A program made the position numbers and the translations under genes. The notes below the pieces were generated by a model that worked only from the letters and a program-made list of their open reading frames with translations, was not told the DNA's origin and made no database searches. 15,146 bases of DNA from Spirochaeta sp. (GTDB lineage: Bacteria; Spirochaetota; Spirochaetia; DSM-27196; Alkalispirochaetaceae). The stretch covers positions 1-15,146 of the forward strand of contig SKHA01000023.1 of assembly GCA_007117185.1 (NCBI GenBank), given 5' to 3'. Of this stretch, positions 6,700 through 14,128 are shown one piece after another (position 1 is the first letter of the stretch; each line of letters opens with the position of its first letter).

Positions 6700-8094
6700 A
6701 TGGAAGCAGTTGCCATGGGTACGCGGGCGCGTATTCAAAAGTTTGGTCGGTTTCTCAGTGGCATGGTGATGCCCAACATCGGAGCGTTTATCGCCTGGGG
6801 ACTCATCACCGCCATGTTCATCCCCACCGGGTGGTTGCCCAACCCTCGCCTGTCCGAGCTTGTCGGGCCGATGATCCTGTATCTGCTGCCCCTGCTGATC
6901 GGATTTACCGGTGGCCGGATGGTGTGGAATATCCGCGGCGGCGTTGTGGGAGCAGTGGCTACGATGGGTGTCATCGTCGGCGCGGATATCCCCATGTTTC
7001 TCGGGGCGATGATCATGGGACCGATCGGTGGTATCCTGATCAAGAAGTTCGACGAGGCGGTTGAACCGCACGTTCCGGTGGGGTTCGAGATGCTGGTGAA
7101 CAACTTTTCCGCCGGCATCATCGGTGGTCTGCTGGCGATCCTCTCGCTGGTGACGATCAACCCGGCGGTTGTGGCGATCACCGTGGTCCTGCAGGCGGGT
7201 GTTGACGTGATCGTCTCGGCGGGGCTGCTGCCGCTGACCTCGATCTTTATCGAGCCGGGAAAGATCCTCTTTCTCAATAACGCGATCAACCACGGAATCC
7301 TGGGACCCCTCGGCGCGGCGCAGGTCCAGAACCTGGGGCAGTCCATCTACTTCCTGCTGGAGACCAATCCCGGTCCCGGGCTGGGTATCCTGCTGGCGTA
7401 CTTCTTCTTCTCCAAGGGCGGCGTGAAAGACTCAACCCCCGGGTCGGTGATCATTCACTTCTTCGGTGGTATTCACGAGATCTACTTTCCCTACGTCCTG
7501 ATGAACCCCGCCCTGATCCTGGCGGTCATCGCCGGTGGAATGTCCGGCGTGCTGGTCTTCGTGATTCTTGGTGCCGGCGCGGTGGCTACACCCTCTCCGG
7601 GCAGCATCATCGCCCTCATGGCGGTGGCACCCCGGGGCGGTCACATCGCCATCCTGGCGGGAATCACCATTTCCACAGCGGTAAGCTTCTTCGTGGCGAT
7701 GCCTTTCGTCCGCAGCTTCACCCGCCGTCAGATCGACGGAGGAAAGACCCTCGATGAGGCACGGAACCAGATGAAAGCGATCAAGGGTCTTGGTGCGGTT
7801 CGGAAGATCGTCTTTGCCTGCGACGCCGGAATGGGGTCCAGCGCAATGGGCGCCAACCGCCTGAAGAAGAAGCTCAAGGCTGCCGGGCTGGACGTGGCGG
7901 TGGAGCACGCATCGGTGGACGATATCCCCCAGGACGCCCAGCTGGTGATCTCTCACGTGAACCTGACCGAGCGCGCCCGGGCGGCGGCACCGCAGGCACG
8001 GCATTTCAGTATCACCAATTTTGTCAACGCACCGGAATACGATGATATCGTAAAAGAACTGGCCGGGCAGGCACAGGAACCCGCCACCGTCTGA
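6700..8094 (+). CDS. mtlA: PTS mannitol permease, subunit IICB
   Basis: A 464-residue membrane permease that transports mannitol and phosphorylates it to mannitol-1-phosphate. Residues 1-340 or so are the IIC membrane domain and closely follow E. coli MtlA, including SGMVMPNIGAFIAWG, the GFEMLVNNFSAGIIGG segment and the GGIHEIYFPYVLMNP motif with the sugar-binding Glu260. After a linker, the IIB domain begins near residue 367 with the phosphocysteine loop at Cys374 (VFACDAGMGSSAMG). E. coli MtlA continues into a IIA domain. This protein stops after IIB, and a separate EIIA is encoded downstream. The ATG at 6700 follows AGGAGG closely (4 bases); a second ATG at 6715 is too far from it. It is the first gene of the six-gene operon. 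Confidence 0.95.
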   Translation: MEAVAMGTRARIQKFGRFLSGMVMPNIGAFIAWGLITAMFIPTGWLPNPRLSELVGPMILYLLPLLIGFTGGRMVWNIRGGVVGAVATMGVIVGADIPMFLGAMIMGPIGGILIKKFDEAVEPHVPVGFEMLVNNFSAGIIGGLLAILSLVTINPAVVAITVVLQAGVDVIVSAGLLPLTSIFIEPGKILFLNNAINHGILGPLGAAQVQNLGQSIYFLLETNPGPGLGILLAYFFFSKGGVKDSTPGSVIIHFFGGIHEIYFPYVLMNPALILAVIAGGMSGVLVFVILGAGAVATPSPGSIIALMAVAPRGGHIAILAGITISTAVSFFVAMPFVRSFTRRQIDGGKTLDEARNQMKAIKGLGAVRKIVFACDAGMGSSAMGANRLKKKLKAAGLDVAVEHASVDDIPQDAQLVISHVNLTERARAAAPQARHFSITNFVNAPEYDDIVKELAGQAQEPATV

Positions 8095-8111
8095 GTTGCG
8101 CCATCAGCGTA

Positions 8112-8147
8112 GCCGTGGCGGCGGGGTGTAGCCTCGCTCGTCACGGC
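8112..8147 (+). promoter_or_regulatory. Two-part RNA hairpin in the mtlA-EIIA spacer
   Basis: The 87-base gap between mtlA and the EIIA gene can fold into a long hairpin. The outer stem pairs GCCGTG (8112-8117) with CACGGC (8142-8147). The inner stem pairs GCGGGG (8121-8126) with CCTCGC (8132-8137), with one G-U wobble and the 5-base loop 8127-8131. A 3 x 4 internal loop separates the stems. No T-run follows, so it does not look like a terminator. A role as a processing or mRNA-stability element that sets IICB apart from the soluble PTS proteins is inference. Confidence 0.4.
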
Positions 8148-8181
8148 CCGTTGACGGTGACCCAGGAAAGGAAGGAACACA

Positions 8182-8667
8182 ATGGCAGGTTTTGTAGAAC
8201 GACTTATTCGAAGTGGCACCATCCTGGTGCGTCACCACGCCGGTGACTGGGAAGAAGCGGTTCGCGTTGGCGGTGCCCTGATGGTGGAAGCCGGTCTGGC
8301 TGAAGACCGCTACATCCAGGCGATCATCGAGAACCATCGGACCATCGGTCCCTACTTCGTCATCGCTCCGGGCATCGCCATGCCCCATGCCAAGCCGGAG
8401 AACGGGGTGCTTGAGACGGGGTACGCGCTGATGACCCTGGACGAACCGGTGGAGTTCGGTGACGAGGAAAACGACCCGGTGGATATCCTGATCTTTGCCG
8501 GGGCGATAAACCGGGAAGAACACAATCGCGAGGTGATTCCCCAGATCGCGGAGTTGTGCGACAGCGACGTGCATATCGCCGCACTGCGGGCGGCGGGAAC
8601 CACGGAAGAGATGGTGGCGGCGTTGCAGCGCTTTGAGGCTGCCCTGGAAGCGGGAGAACTGGACTGA
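8182..8667 (+). CDS. PTS EIIA component, L-ascorbate (UlaC)-like, in the mannitol operon
   Basis: A 161-residue soluble EIIA phosphocarrier. It takes phosphate from HPr on His69 (GIAMPHAKP) and passes it to the IIB cysteine. The wording GPYFVIAPGIAMPHAKPE, followed by EENDPVDILI, resembles E. coli UlaC, the EIIA of the L-ascorbate system (its segments GPYFVLAPGLAMPHG and DNDPVDILI are recalled from memory). The MtlF/MtlA-type EIIA usually has a PHGT motif that is absent here. By position it should serve the mtlA-encoded IICB. A GGAAGGA ribosome site precedes the ATG, and the stop codon overlaps the HPr start by one base (TGATG). It is clearly an EIIA; the ascorbate-type assignment comes from motif memory. 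Confidence 0.85.
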   Translation: MAGFVERLIRSGTILVRHHAGDWEEAVRVGGALMVEAGLAEDRYIQAIIENHRTIGPYFVIAPGIAMPHAKPENGVLETGYALMTLDEPVEFGDEENDPVDILIFAGAINREEHNREVIPQIAELCDSDVHIAALRAAGTTEEMVAALQRFEAALEAGELD

Positions 8668-8930
8668 TGAGAGAAACAACCCTGGAAGTGCTCAACGAAG
8701 AGGGGCTGCATACCCGGCCGGCTAACGAGTTCGTCAAGACGGTCAAACAATTCGAGTCGACGGTGACCCTCCAGAAGGGTGATACCGACGTTCCCGGCAA
8801 GAGTCTGCTGAAGATCATGAAGCTGGGGATCGTCACCGGCGACACCATTACCCTGCGCTGCGACGGCCCCGACGAGGACGCGGCGATGGACGCGCTGGTC
8901 CGTCTGGTCCAGCCGGGGTCCCCGGAATGA
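8667..8930 (+). CDS. ptsH: HPr phosphocarrier protein
   Basis: An 87-residue HPr, the usual length for the family. His15, in EEGLHTRPA, is the residue phosphorylated by enzyme I. Ser46, in GKSLLKIMKLGI, sits where HPr kinase/phosphorylase acts in organisms that have that enzyme, so regulatory serine phosphorylation is possible; no hprK is in the window. The ATG shares its A with the TGA of the EIIA gene, and GGGAG lies 10 bases upstream. The stop overlaps the enzyme I start in an ATGA junction. Its place inside a sugar operon suggests that supply of HPr is tied to mannitol use, or that this is a second HPr dedicated to this system. Confidence 0.95.
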   Translation: MRETTLEVLNEEGLHTRPANEFVKTVKQFESTVTLQKGDTDVPGKSLLKIMKLGIVTGDTITLRCDGPDEDAAMDALVRLVQPGSPE

Positions 8931-10672
8931 TGCAGGGAATCCCCTCCTCACCGGGGATCGGGGTGGGGCGCGTGTTCATCCTCCACGAGCGGGAGGTGCC
9001 TCTGGGCAGAACCGGGCCGAACCCCCCCGCGCCGGACGGCTCGGGGGGGCAGGTTCACCTGCGGCGCAGCACCGAGAGCGAGCTGGAACGGTTTCAACGG
9101 GGGGTGAAGGTTACCGGTAGCTACTACCAGTCCCTGATCGAGCGGGTACGCCGGAACATCGGCGCCGAGGAAGCGGAGATCTTCGAGGGACACCTGGAGA
9201 TCATCACCGGCGACGATATCGCCGAGGCGGTGGAAGAAGCGATCATGACCCGTGAGGCCATCGCCGAGCGGGCGGTGGTGGACTTTGCCGAGGAGACCGC
9301 CCGGGACTTCGAGCAGCTGGAGTCGGAGTACTTCCGGCAGCGCGCCGGAGATATCCGCGATATTGGCCGTCGACTGGCCGAGGCGATTTACTTCGGTTCC
9401 ATCACCGACCCCGGGGCTCTGCCGGAGGGCAGTATCGTCATCGCCGAGGAGCTGACTCCGTCGGCGACGGCGCGGCTGGAAATCCGCAACGTCGCTGCCA
9501 TCGCCACCGAGAAGGGTGGGCGCACCTCCCACGCGGCGATTCTGGCGCGATCCCTCTCTATCCCCTGCGTTACCGGGGTGGAAGGACTGGTCTCTGCCGT
9601 CCGGAGCAACCAGCTGCTGGTAGTGGACGGCGACTCCGGCACAGTAGAGACGGAGGTCCGTCAGGAGGACGTTCAGGAGATCACCCAGCGGATGCGGCGG
9701 AACCGGGAGGACCTGCAGCGGCGCGCCGAGTGGTCCCGGCGGAACCCTGCCGAGCTTGCTGACGGGACGCCGGTGCACCTGGCAGCCAACGTCGGTGGCG
9801 GCGAGGAAGCGGAGCTGGCGGCGAGCCTCGGGGCCCGGGGGGTGGGTCTCTTGCGTAGCGAGTTCCTGTTCATGCGCTACTCCGACTTTCCCACTGTTGA
9901 TCAACAGGCTGGTGATTACCGCCAGGCCTGCATTGCCATGGCGCCGGAACGGGTGATCGTCCGTCTGCTGGACTGTGGCGCCGACAAACCTCTGCCGTAC
10001 GCACGGCAGACAGCTGAGGACAACCCGTTTCTGGGAGAGCGGGGAATCCGCTACCTCATGGCCCGGGAGGAGCAGCTGCGGAATCAGCTGCGGGCGATCG
10101 CACGGGTTGCCGCTGAGGGCCACGCAATTGCAGCGATGATCCCCATGGTAATTTCGCTGGAAGAGATTCAGCGGGTCCGGGACATCCTCCAGGAAGAGGG
10201 GGCAGCGGTTCCGGTGGGCATCATGGTGGAGACCCCCTCGTCGGTGCTGACGATAGAGGCTCTGGCGGCTCACTCGGATTTTGTGAGTATCGGTACCAAC
10301 GACCTGGTGCAGTACCTGCTGGCGGTGGACCGGGGTAACCCCCGGGTGGCCGGGTTGTACCGGGAGTTTCACCCGGCAGTGATGACCGCCATCGACCAGG
10401 TGGTCCAGGCAAGCCACGCCCGGGGCATCCACGTGGGTGTTTGCGGCGACATGGCCAGCCACCGCGATAGTGCCCTGGCGCTTCTCGCTCTGGGCGTTGA
10501 CGAGCTGAGCGTGTCTGTCAGCGCCGTCCCGGACATCAAGGCTACCCTTCGCAGGGTGGCACCGGAACAGCTGCGGGACCTGCGGACAGCGCTGCTCTCC
10601 GGCACCATGGACGCCCGGGACGCCGCGGCAGCCCTTGTTCCCGAAAATCCGATGCCCTGGGAAGTTGGATAG
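8927..10672 (+). CDS. ptsI: PTS enzyme I (phosphoenolpyruvate-protein phosphotransferase)
   Basis: A 581-residue enzyme I (E. coli: 575) that autophosphorylates from PEP and phosphorylates HPr in the cytoplasm. The N-terminal HPr-binding and swivelling domains carry the phosphohistidine motif GGRTSHAAI, with His202 as the active residue. The C-terminal PEP-binding barrel has the expected NPFLGERGIR, the signature SIGTNDLVQYLLAVDRGN and Cys506 in GVCGDMA, the general acid. The start overlaps the HPr stop; ATGATG gives two options, 8927 and 8930, one codon apart. There is no clear ribosome site, so translation probably couples to ptsH. Residues 25-46 or so are a proline- and glycine-rich, less conserved insert. 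All catalytic residues that I can place are intact. Confidence 0.96.
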   Translation: MMQGIPSSPGIGVGRVFILHEREVPLGRTGPNPPAPDGSGGQVHLRRSTESELERFQRGVKVTGSYYQSLIERVRRNIGAEEAEIFEGHLEIITGDDIAEAVEEAIMTREAIAERAVVDFAEETARDFEQLESEYFRQRAGDIRDIGRRLAEAIYFGSITDPGALPEGSIVIAEELTPSATARLEIRNVAAIATEKGGRTSHAAILARSLSIPCVTGVEGLVSAVRSNQLLVVDGDSGTVETEVRQEDVQEITQRMRRNREDLQRRAEWSRRNPAELADGTPVHLAANVGGGEEAELAASLGARGVGLLRSEFLFMRYSDFPTVDQQAGDYRQACIAMAPERVIVRLLDCGADKPLPYARQTAEDNPFLGERGIRYLMAREEQLRNQLRAIARVAAEGHAIAAMIPMVISLEEIQRVRDILQEEGAAVPVGIMVETPSSVLTIEALAAHSDFVSIGTNDLVQYLLAVDRGNPRVAGLYREFHPAVMTAIDQVVQASHARGIHVGVCGDMASHRDSALALLALGVDELSVSVSAVPDIKATLRRVAPEQLRDLRTALLSGTMDARDAAAALVPENPMPWEVG

Positions 10673-10676
10673 TGCG

Positions 10677-12680
10677 GTGAAGCGGCGGATCGAGGAGATT
10701 CTGCGGCTGCTGGCAGGCAGCAGCGGCTACACAACGATCGAACACATCGCTACCCGAACAGATGCGGGGGTCCGAACCATCCACCGTGACCTGGAGACGC
10801 TGGAACGCAGCCTCGGTCTGCGCGGGGTCCGGCTGGAGCGGCGGCGGGGTTACGGGGTGCGCCTGCTGGACCCCCTGCCGGATTCGCTGCTCACTCAGGG
10901 GCTGGGTTCGGCCGCCTCGGGAGGGGTGGAGTCGCCGGAGCGTCCCCTGATGATCCTGTTGTACCTTACCCTGGCCGGTGACTGGACCAAGATCTCTGAG
11001 CTGGCTCACGTCTTCTTTGTGAGCGACTCCTCCATCAGTTCGGACCTGTCCGGCCTGGAGGCGCTGCTCCCGGAGACCCTGCGGATCGAGCGCCACAAGG
11101 GTGTGGGGGTGCAACTCCGGGGGAGTGAACTCTCCCGACGGTTGATTTACCTGGCGCTCTTTCCCGTTCTGCTGCCGCTGTACCTCCTGGAAAGCGAGGG
11201 GTACCGCCGGGTGGTTCGTTCTCTCGGCCTGCTGGAAGAGCGCGACGCGATCATGCTGCTCATTCGGGAGATTGAACGCCACCTTGGTTTCGCCCTTTCC
11301 CCGGCGTATACCAGCATGGTTTTCGGGTATCTCTTTTTGTTGCGTCGTCGCCTGGGGGTGCAAAGCGAGCCGCTGCAATTGAGGGGGTTCGCTCTGCCCC
11401 TTCCCAAGCCATTCTTCGAGACTGCCCAGACGATCTGCGAGGCTGTACACGGTGGATCCACCCCGGAAAACGGCGAGGTCGTTCTCCTTGGTCATGTCCT
11501 GGCTTCCTGCGAGGTTGCCGCTCCGCCTACCGGGCGGGTGCTGCAGCTCACCGGATCGCTCTCCCCGGTGATCCAGACGGTGGTTGAACGCACCCTGGGG
11601 ATCCTGGAGGAGCAGGAGCGGACATGGCTCCACGACGACCGCTCGCTGCTGGATTACCTGCGGATGACCCTCTCTGCGGCGGCCCGGCGCCTTGACCTTG
11701 GCACCCCCCGCTGGCGGGATCGCCTGATGGGGTCCGTAACGGGGTTTGAAGGTACACCCGAAGGAGTTGCTCTCACCCGGGAGTTCTGCAACGGTTTCCA
11801 CACCCTGCTGCCGGAGGTGCCTCCGGAGGTGGTGCAGCGGGAGCTGGGCGAGGCGATCCGGGCGCTGGGGGCGCGAATAGAGGGGGTCCACCGCCGCAGG
11901 GCCGCCCATATGTCGGTGCGGATTCTCTGTTACGAAGGACTGGGTATGTCCAGCTATCTGCAGGCGCTGGTGCGGGAGGTGTTGCCGGCGGGTGCGCGGA
12001 TCGACTCGCGATGGGACCCGGACTTCGCCACCTCGCCGGATCCGGGAAACTACGACCTGGTGGTATCCACGTATCCTCTGCAGACCGGGCAGACGCCGCT
12101 GCTGATTATTGACAGCGACACCCCTCCCGAAGCGATTCGAAACGCCCTGCGGGAAAAGGTGATGGAGATCGCCCAGGCAAAAGGGGTCCCCGGTGAGGCA
12201 GACCGACAGGACCTCCCTCAGCCTTCTGTGCCGGACGGTCAGGGAATCTCCCTGACGGCGATCATGGCGGTGGTACAGGGTTTTTTCGTTGTTCCTCGTG
12301 CGGTTGATATGGACCTTCTGGATCAGGTTGTGGCCCAGGTGGATCGGGGCGATTGCGATCTTTCGATTCTGAAACAGGATTTTGAGCGGCGGGAGTCCTA
12401 CGGGAGCCTTGTCTTTGACGAAGTGGGAGTGCGTCTGGTTCACTGCCGGTCCGCTGCGGTCCCGGAACCGCGGGCGGGGGTCATCCAGCACGGTGAGAAC
12501 GACCTGACCATCATGGTCCTGGCTGCTCCGGTCAGCGCCCCGCCGGAGGAAACCCGGGTTCTCTCTGAGCTGGTGATTGCCCTCACCGATGATCCCGGTT
12601 TCTCCGACGTTATTGCCCGGGAGACCGCGCAAACAATTCAAACGAAAATACTCGAACTTTTCAGCCGGACCATTGGGTAA
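10677..12680 (+). CDS. mtlR: MtlR-type PTS-regulated transcriptional activator (HTH-Mga-PRD-PRD-EIIB-EIIA)
   Basis: A 667-residue BglG/MtlR-family activator. Domains in order: an N-terminal winged helix-turn-helix (residues 1-62, VRTIHRDLETLE), a second Mga-type HTH (about 90-150), two PTS regulation domains (about 185-290 and 300-400), an EIIB-like domain (about 410-500) with Cys418 in ILCYEGLGMSS, and a C-terminal EIIA-like domain (about 520-667) with His589 in VRLVHCRS. In characterised MtlR proteins, HPr-dependent phosphorylation of the PRDs activates, while EIIA/EIIB-linked phosphorylation of the C-terminal domains prevents activation without mannitol. The GTG start at 10677 is chosen because it lies 4 bases after the ptsI stop. 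The frame is open to a TTG at 10635 inside ptsI, which has no ribosome site. Its target is probably this operon. Confidence 0.88.
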   Translation: MKRRIEEILRLLAGSSGYTTIEHIATRTDAGVRTIHRDLETLERSLGLRGVRLERRRGYGVRLLDPLPDSLLTQGLGSAASGGVESPERPLMILLYLTLAGDWTKISELAHVFFVSDSSISSDLSGLEALLPETLRIERHKGVGVQLRGSELSRRLIYLALFPVLLPLYLLESEGYRRVVRSLGLLEERDAIMLLIREIERHLGFALSPAYTSMVFGYLFLLRRRLGVQSEPLQLRGFALPLPKPFFETAQTICEAVHGGSTPENGEVVLLGHVLASCEVAAPPTGRVLQLTGSLSPVIQTVVERTLGILEEQERTWLHDDRSLLDYLRMTLSAAARRLDLGTPRWRDRLMGSVTGFEGTPEGVALTREFCNGFHTLLPEVPPEVVQRELGEAIRALGARIEGVHRRRAAHMSVRILCYEGLGMSSYLQALVREVLPAGARIDSRWDPDFATSPDPGNYDLVVSTYPLQTGQTPLLIIDSDTPPEAIRNALREKVMEIAQAKGVPGEADRQDLPQPSVPDGQGISLTAIMAVVQGFFVVPRAVDMDLLDQVVAQVDRGDCDLSILKQDFERRESYGSLVFDEVGVRLVHCRSAAVPEPRAGVIQHGENDLTIMVLAAPVSAPPEETRVLSELVIALTDDPGFSDVIARETAQTIQTKILELFSRTIG

Positions 12681-12705
12681 CCGGCACGGTACGGGAGGTA
12701 CAGCA

Positions 12706-14034
12706 ATGCAGAATGTGGTTCACTTTGGCGCCGGAAATATCGGCCGCGGTTTTATCGGGAACCTTCTTTCCCGATCGGGATATCGGGTTGTCTTTGCCGA
12801 CATCAACAAGACGATCATACCTGAACTGCAGGAGCGCCAGGGCTATACGGTAGAGGAGGTCGGGGCAACCCGGCGGGAAATCGAGGTGGCTCCGGTGACG
12901 GGGCTCTTCTCCGACGACCCGCAACTGATCGAGGCGATAGCACAGGTTCCCCTGATCACCACAGCAGTGGGCCCCGGAGTGTTGAAGGTGATCGCCGGGA
13001 CGATCGCCGCGGGGTTGCGTCGACGGGTTGAAGCGGGGAATACCGAACCTCTGAACATCATCGCCTGCGAGAACATGACCGGCGGGTCCTCGGCGTTGCG
13101 TTCAGCGGTGATGGAGACGCTGGACGGCGAGACGGCAACGAGGATCGCTGAAACCGTCGGGTTTCCCGACTCGGCAGTGGACCGCATCATCCCGCCGATG
13201 TACATCTCGCCGGATCCTCTTCTGGTTCGGGTGGAGGAGTTCAGTGAGTGGATCGTGGATCGTACCGCCTTTGTCGGTGAGGTGCCCGCTATTGAGGGCA
13301 TGGTTCTCACGGACAATCTGGAAGCGTACATCGAAAGGAAGCTCTTTACCCTGAATACCGGCCACGCCGTGACGGCGTACCTGGGGGCGCTTAACCGCTA
13401 CCGGACGATCGGCGAGAGTATCGGCGACCCACGCATTTCCGAGGTGGTCCAGGGGGCGATGGTGGAGAGCGGGGAGGTGTTGATCCGGCGCTACGGGTTT
13501 GAGCGGGCTGCCCACGGCGAGTACATCCAGCGGATCCTGCAACGCTTTCACAACCCCTTTCTGGTGGACGAGGTTGAACGGGTGGGGCGGGAGCCCCTGC
13601 GGAAGCTCAGCAGCGGCGATCGGTTGATCAAACCCCTGCGGGGAACCCTGGAATACTCTCTGCCCCACCGAAACCTGGTGGCGGGGATCGCCGCGGCGTT
13701 TGCCTTCGATGACCGCCGGGATCCCCAGACGGTGGAGCTGCGGGGGCGGTTGGCCACCCAGGGGCTGTCGGCCACCGTCATGGAGGTGACCGGGCTGGGC
13801 GAGGGCCCCGGTGAGCGGGAGGTGGTTGGCGAGATCGTTCACGGATGCGAGGGAATCGCCGCCCGGACCCAGGTGGAGTCGTTTGTACGCCACCGCACCC
13901 ATATCGTCACGATTCACGAAGCGGCAGCCCAATTCTCCTCTCTGGTCGCTGAAGCGATAGCCGGTGGAGAGGTAATTGTCGCCGATCAGGGAAGGCCCGT
14001 TGTCCGCCTGACTCCGGTTGCGCCGGCGGTGTAG
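12706..14034 (+). CDS. mtlD: Mannitol-1-phosphate 5-dehydrogenase with fused C-terminal Phd/YefM-like domain
   Basis: A 442-residue protein, about 60 residues longer than E. coli MtlD (382). Residues 1 to about 388 are a complete mannitol-1-phosphate dehydrogenase, which oxidises mannitol-1-phosphate to fructose-6-phosphate with NAD. They include the Rossmann motif GAGNIG (8-13), the FSEWIVD segment and the family catalytic motif KxxxxNxxH with Lys212, Asn217 and His220. The dehydrogenase part ends where E. coli MtlD ends (EVVGEIVHGCEG aligns with its last helix). Residues 399-442 then read as a Phd/YefM antitoxin domain. The ATG at 12706 is preferred because GGGAGG (12693-12698) lies 7 bases upstream; the frame opens earlier, but those codons lie inside mtlR. 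It is the last gene of the operon, 25 bases after mtlR. Confidence 0.93.
   Translation: MQNVVHFGAGNIGRGFIGNLLSRSGYRVVFADINKTIIPELQERQGYTVEEVGATRREIEVAPVTGLFSDDPQLIEAIAQVPLITTAVGPGVLKVIAGTIAAGLRRRVEAGNTEPLNIIACENMTGGSSALRSAVMETLDGETATRIAETVGFPDSAVDRIIPPMYISPDPLLVRVEEFSEWIVDRTAFVGEVPAIEGMVLTDNLEAYIERKLFTLNTGHAVTAYLGALNRYRTIGESIGDPRISEVVQGAMVESGEVLIRRYGFERAAHGEYIQRILQRFHNPFLVDEVERVGREPLRKLSSGDRLIKPLRGTLEYSLPHRNLVAGIAAAFAFDDRRDPQTVELRGRLATQGLSATVMEVTGLGEGPGEREVVGEIVHGCEGIAARTQVESFVRHRTHIVTIHEAAAQFSSLVAEAIAGGEVIVADQGRPVVRLTPVAPAV
13900..14031 (+). other. Phd/YefM-like antitoxin domain fused to MtlD (residues 399-442)
   Basis: The segment begins HIVTIHEAAAQFSSLVAEA and ends with a GGEVIVADQGRPVVRLTP pattern. 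This is the N-terminal DNA-binding and dimerisation half of Phd/YefM antitoxins, which typically read as VTIHEAK..LS.L...V..GEE..I...GKPVA.L.P. It is in frame with MtlD through a short basic linker (VESFVRHRT, 390-398). No ATG and no ribosome site precede it; a GTG at 13873 is the only nearby alternative start and lacks a Shine-Dalgarno sequence. No toxin reading frame follows. The toxin-neutralising tail of a full antitoxin is absent. Confidence 0.75.
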
Positions 14035-14128
14035 ACCAATATGTAACTACTGACATAATAGAGAATATCTTTGCGAAAAAGCTGACAGAAAACGTTTGAT
14101 AGTTCTTCGGGGTGGAGCTAAACTCTTG
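14035..14128. promoter_or_regulatory. AT-rich spacer between mtlD and the signalling gene
   Basis: This 94-base gap is clearly more AT-rich than the rest of the window. It holds CATAAT (14054-14059), a possible -10 with TAGACC (14032-14037) as a weak -35, and a second weak pair, TTGCGA (14071-14076) with TTTGAT (14095-14100). The palindrome AAACGTTT (14090-14097) overlaps the latter. I see no rho-independent terminator for the mtl operon. A promoter for the rightward gene is likely here, but which boxes are used is uncertain. Confidence 0.35.

Noticed and set aside
8112..8147. Rho-independent terminator after mtlA
   Set aside because: The hairpin is strong but is followed by a GC-rich sequence with no T-run, and the operon continues with coupled genes.
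8948..10462. A minus-strand open frame (504 codons) antisense to ptsI
   Set aside because: The plus strand holds an intact enzyme I with all active-site motifs; the antisense peptide has no family features.
10542..12641. A long minus-strand open frame (699 codons) antisense to mtlR
   Set aside because: Its peptide is rich in Arg, Pro, Gln and His with no recognisable domain, while the plus strand encodes a clear multi-domain regulator. Long antisense frames are expected in GC-rich DNA.
12577..12705. Upstream extension of MtlD
   Set aside because: These codons overlap the end of mtlR. The ATG at 12706 has a proper ribosome site and begins directly before the Rossmann motif.
14035..14128. Toxin gene partner for the Phd-like tail of MtlD
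   Set aside because: This gap is too short and holds no reading frame with a ribosome site; the next gene is a receiver-PAS protein.
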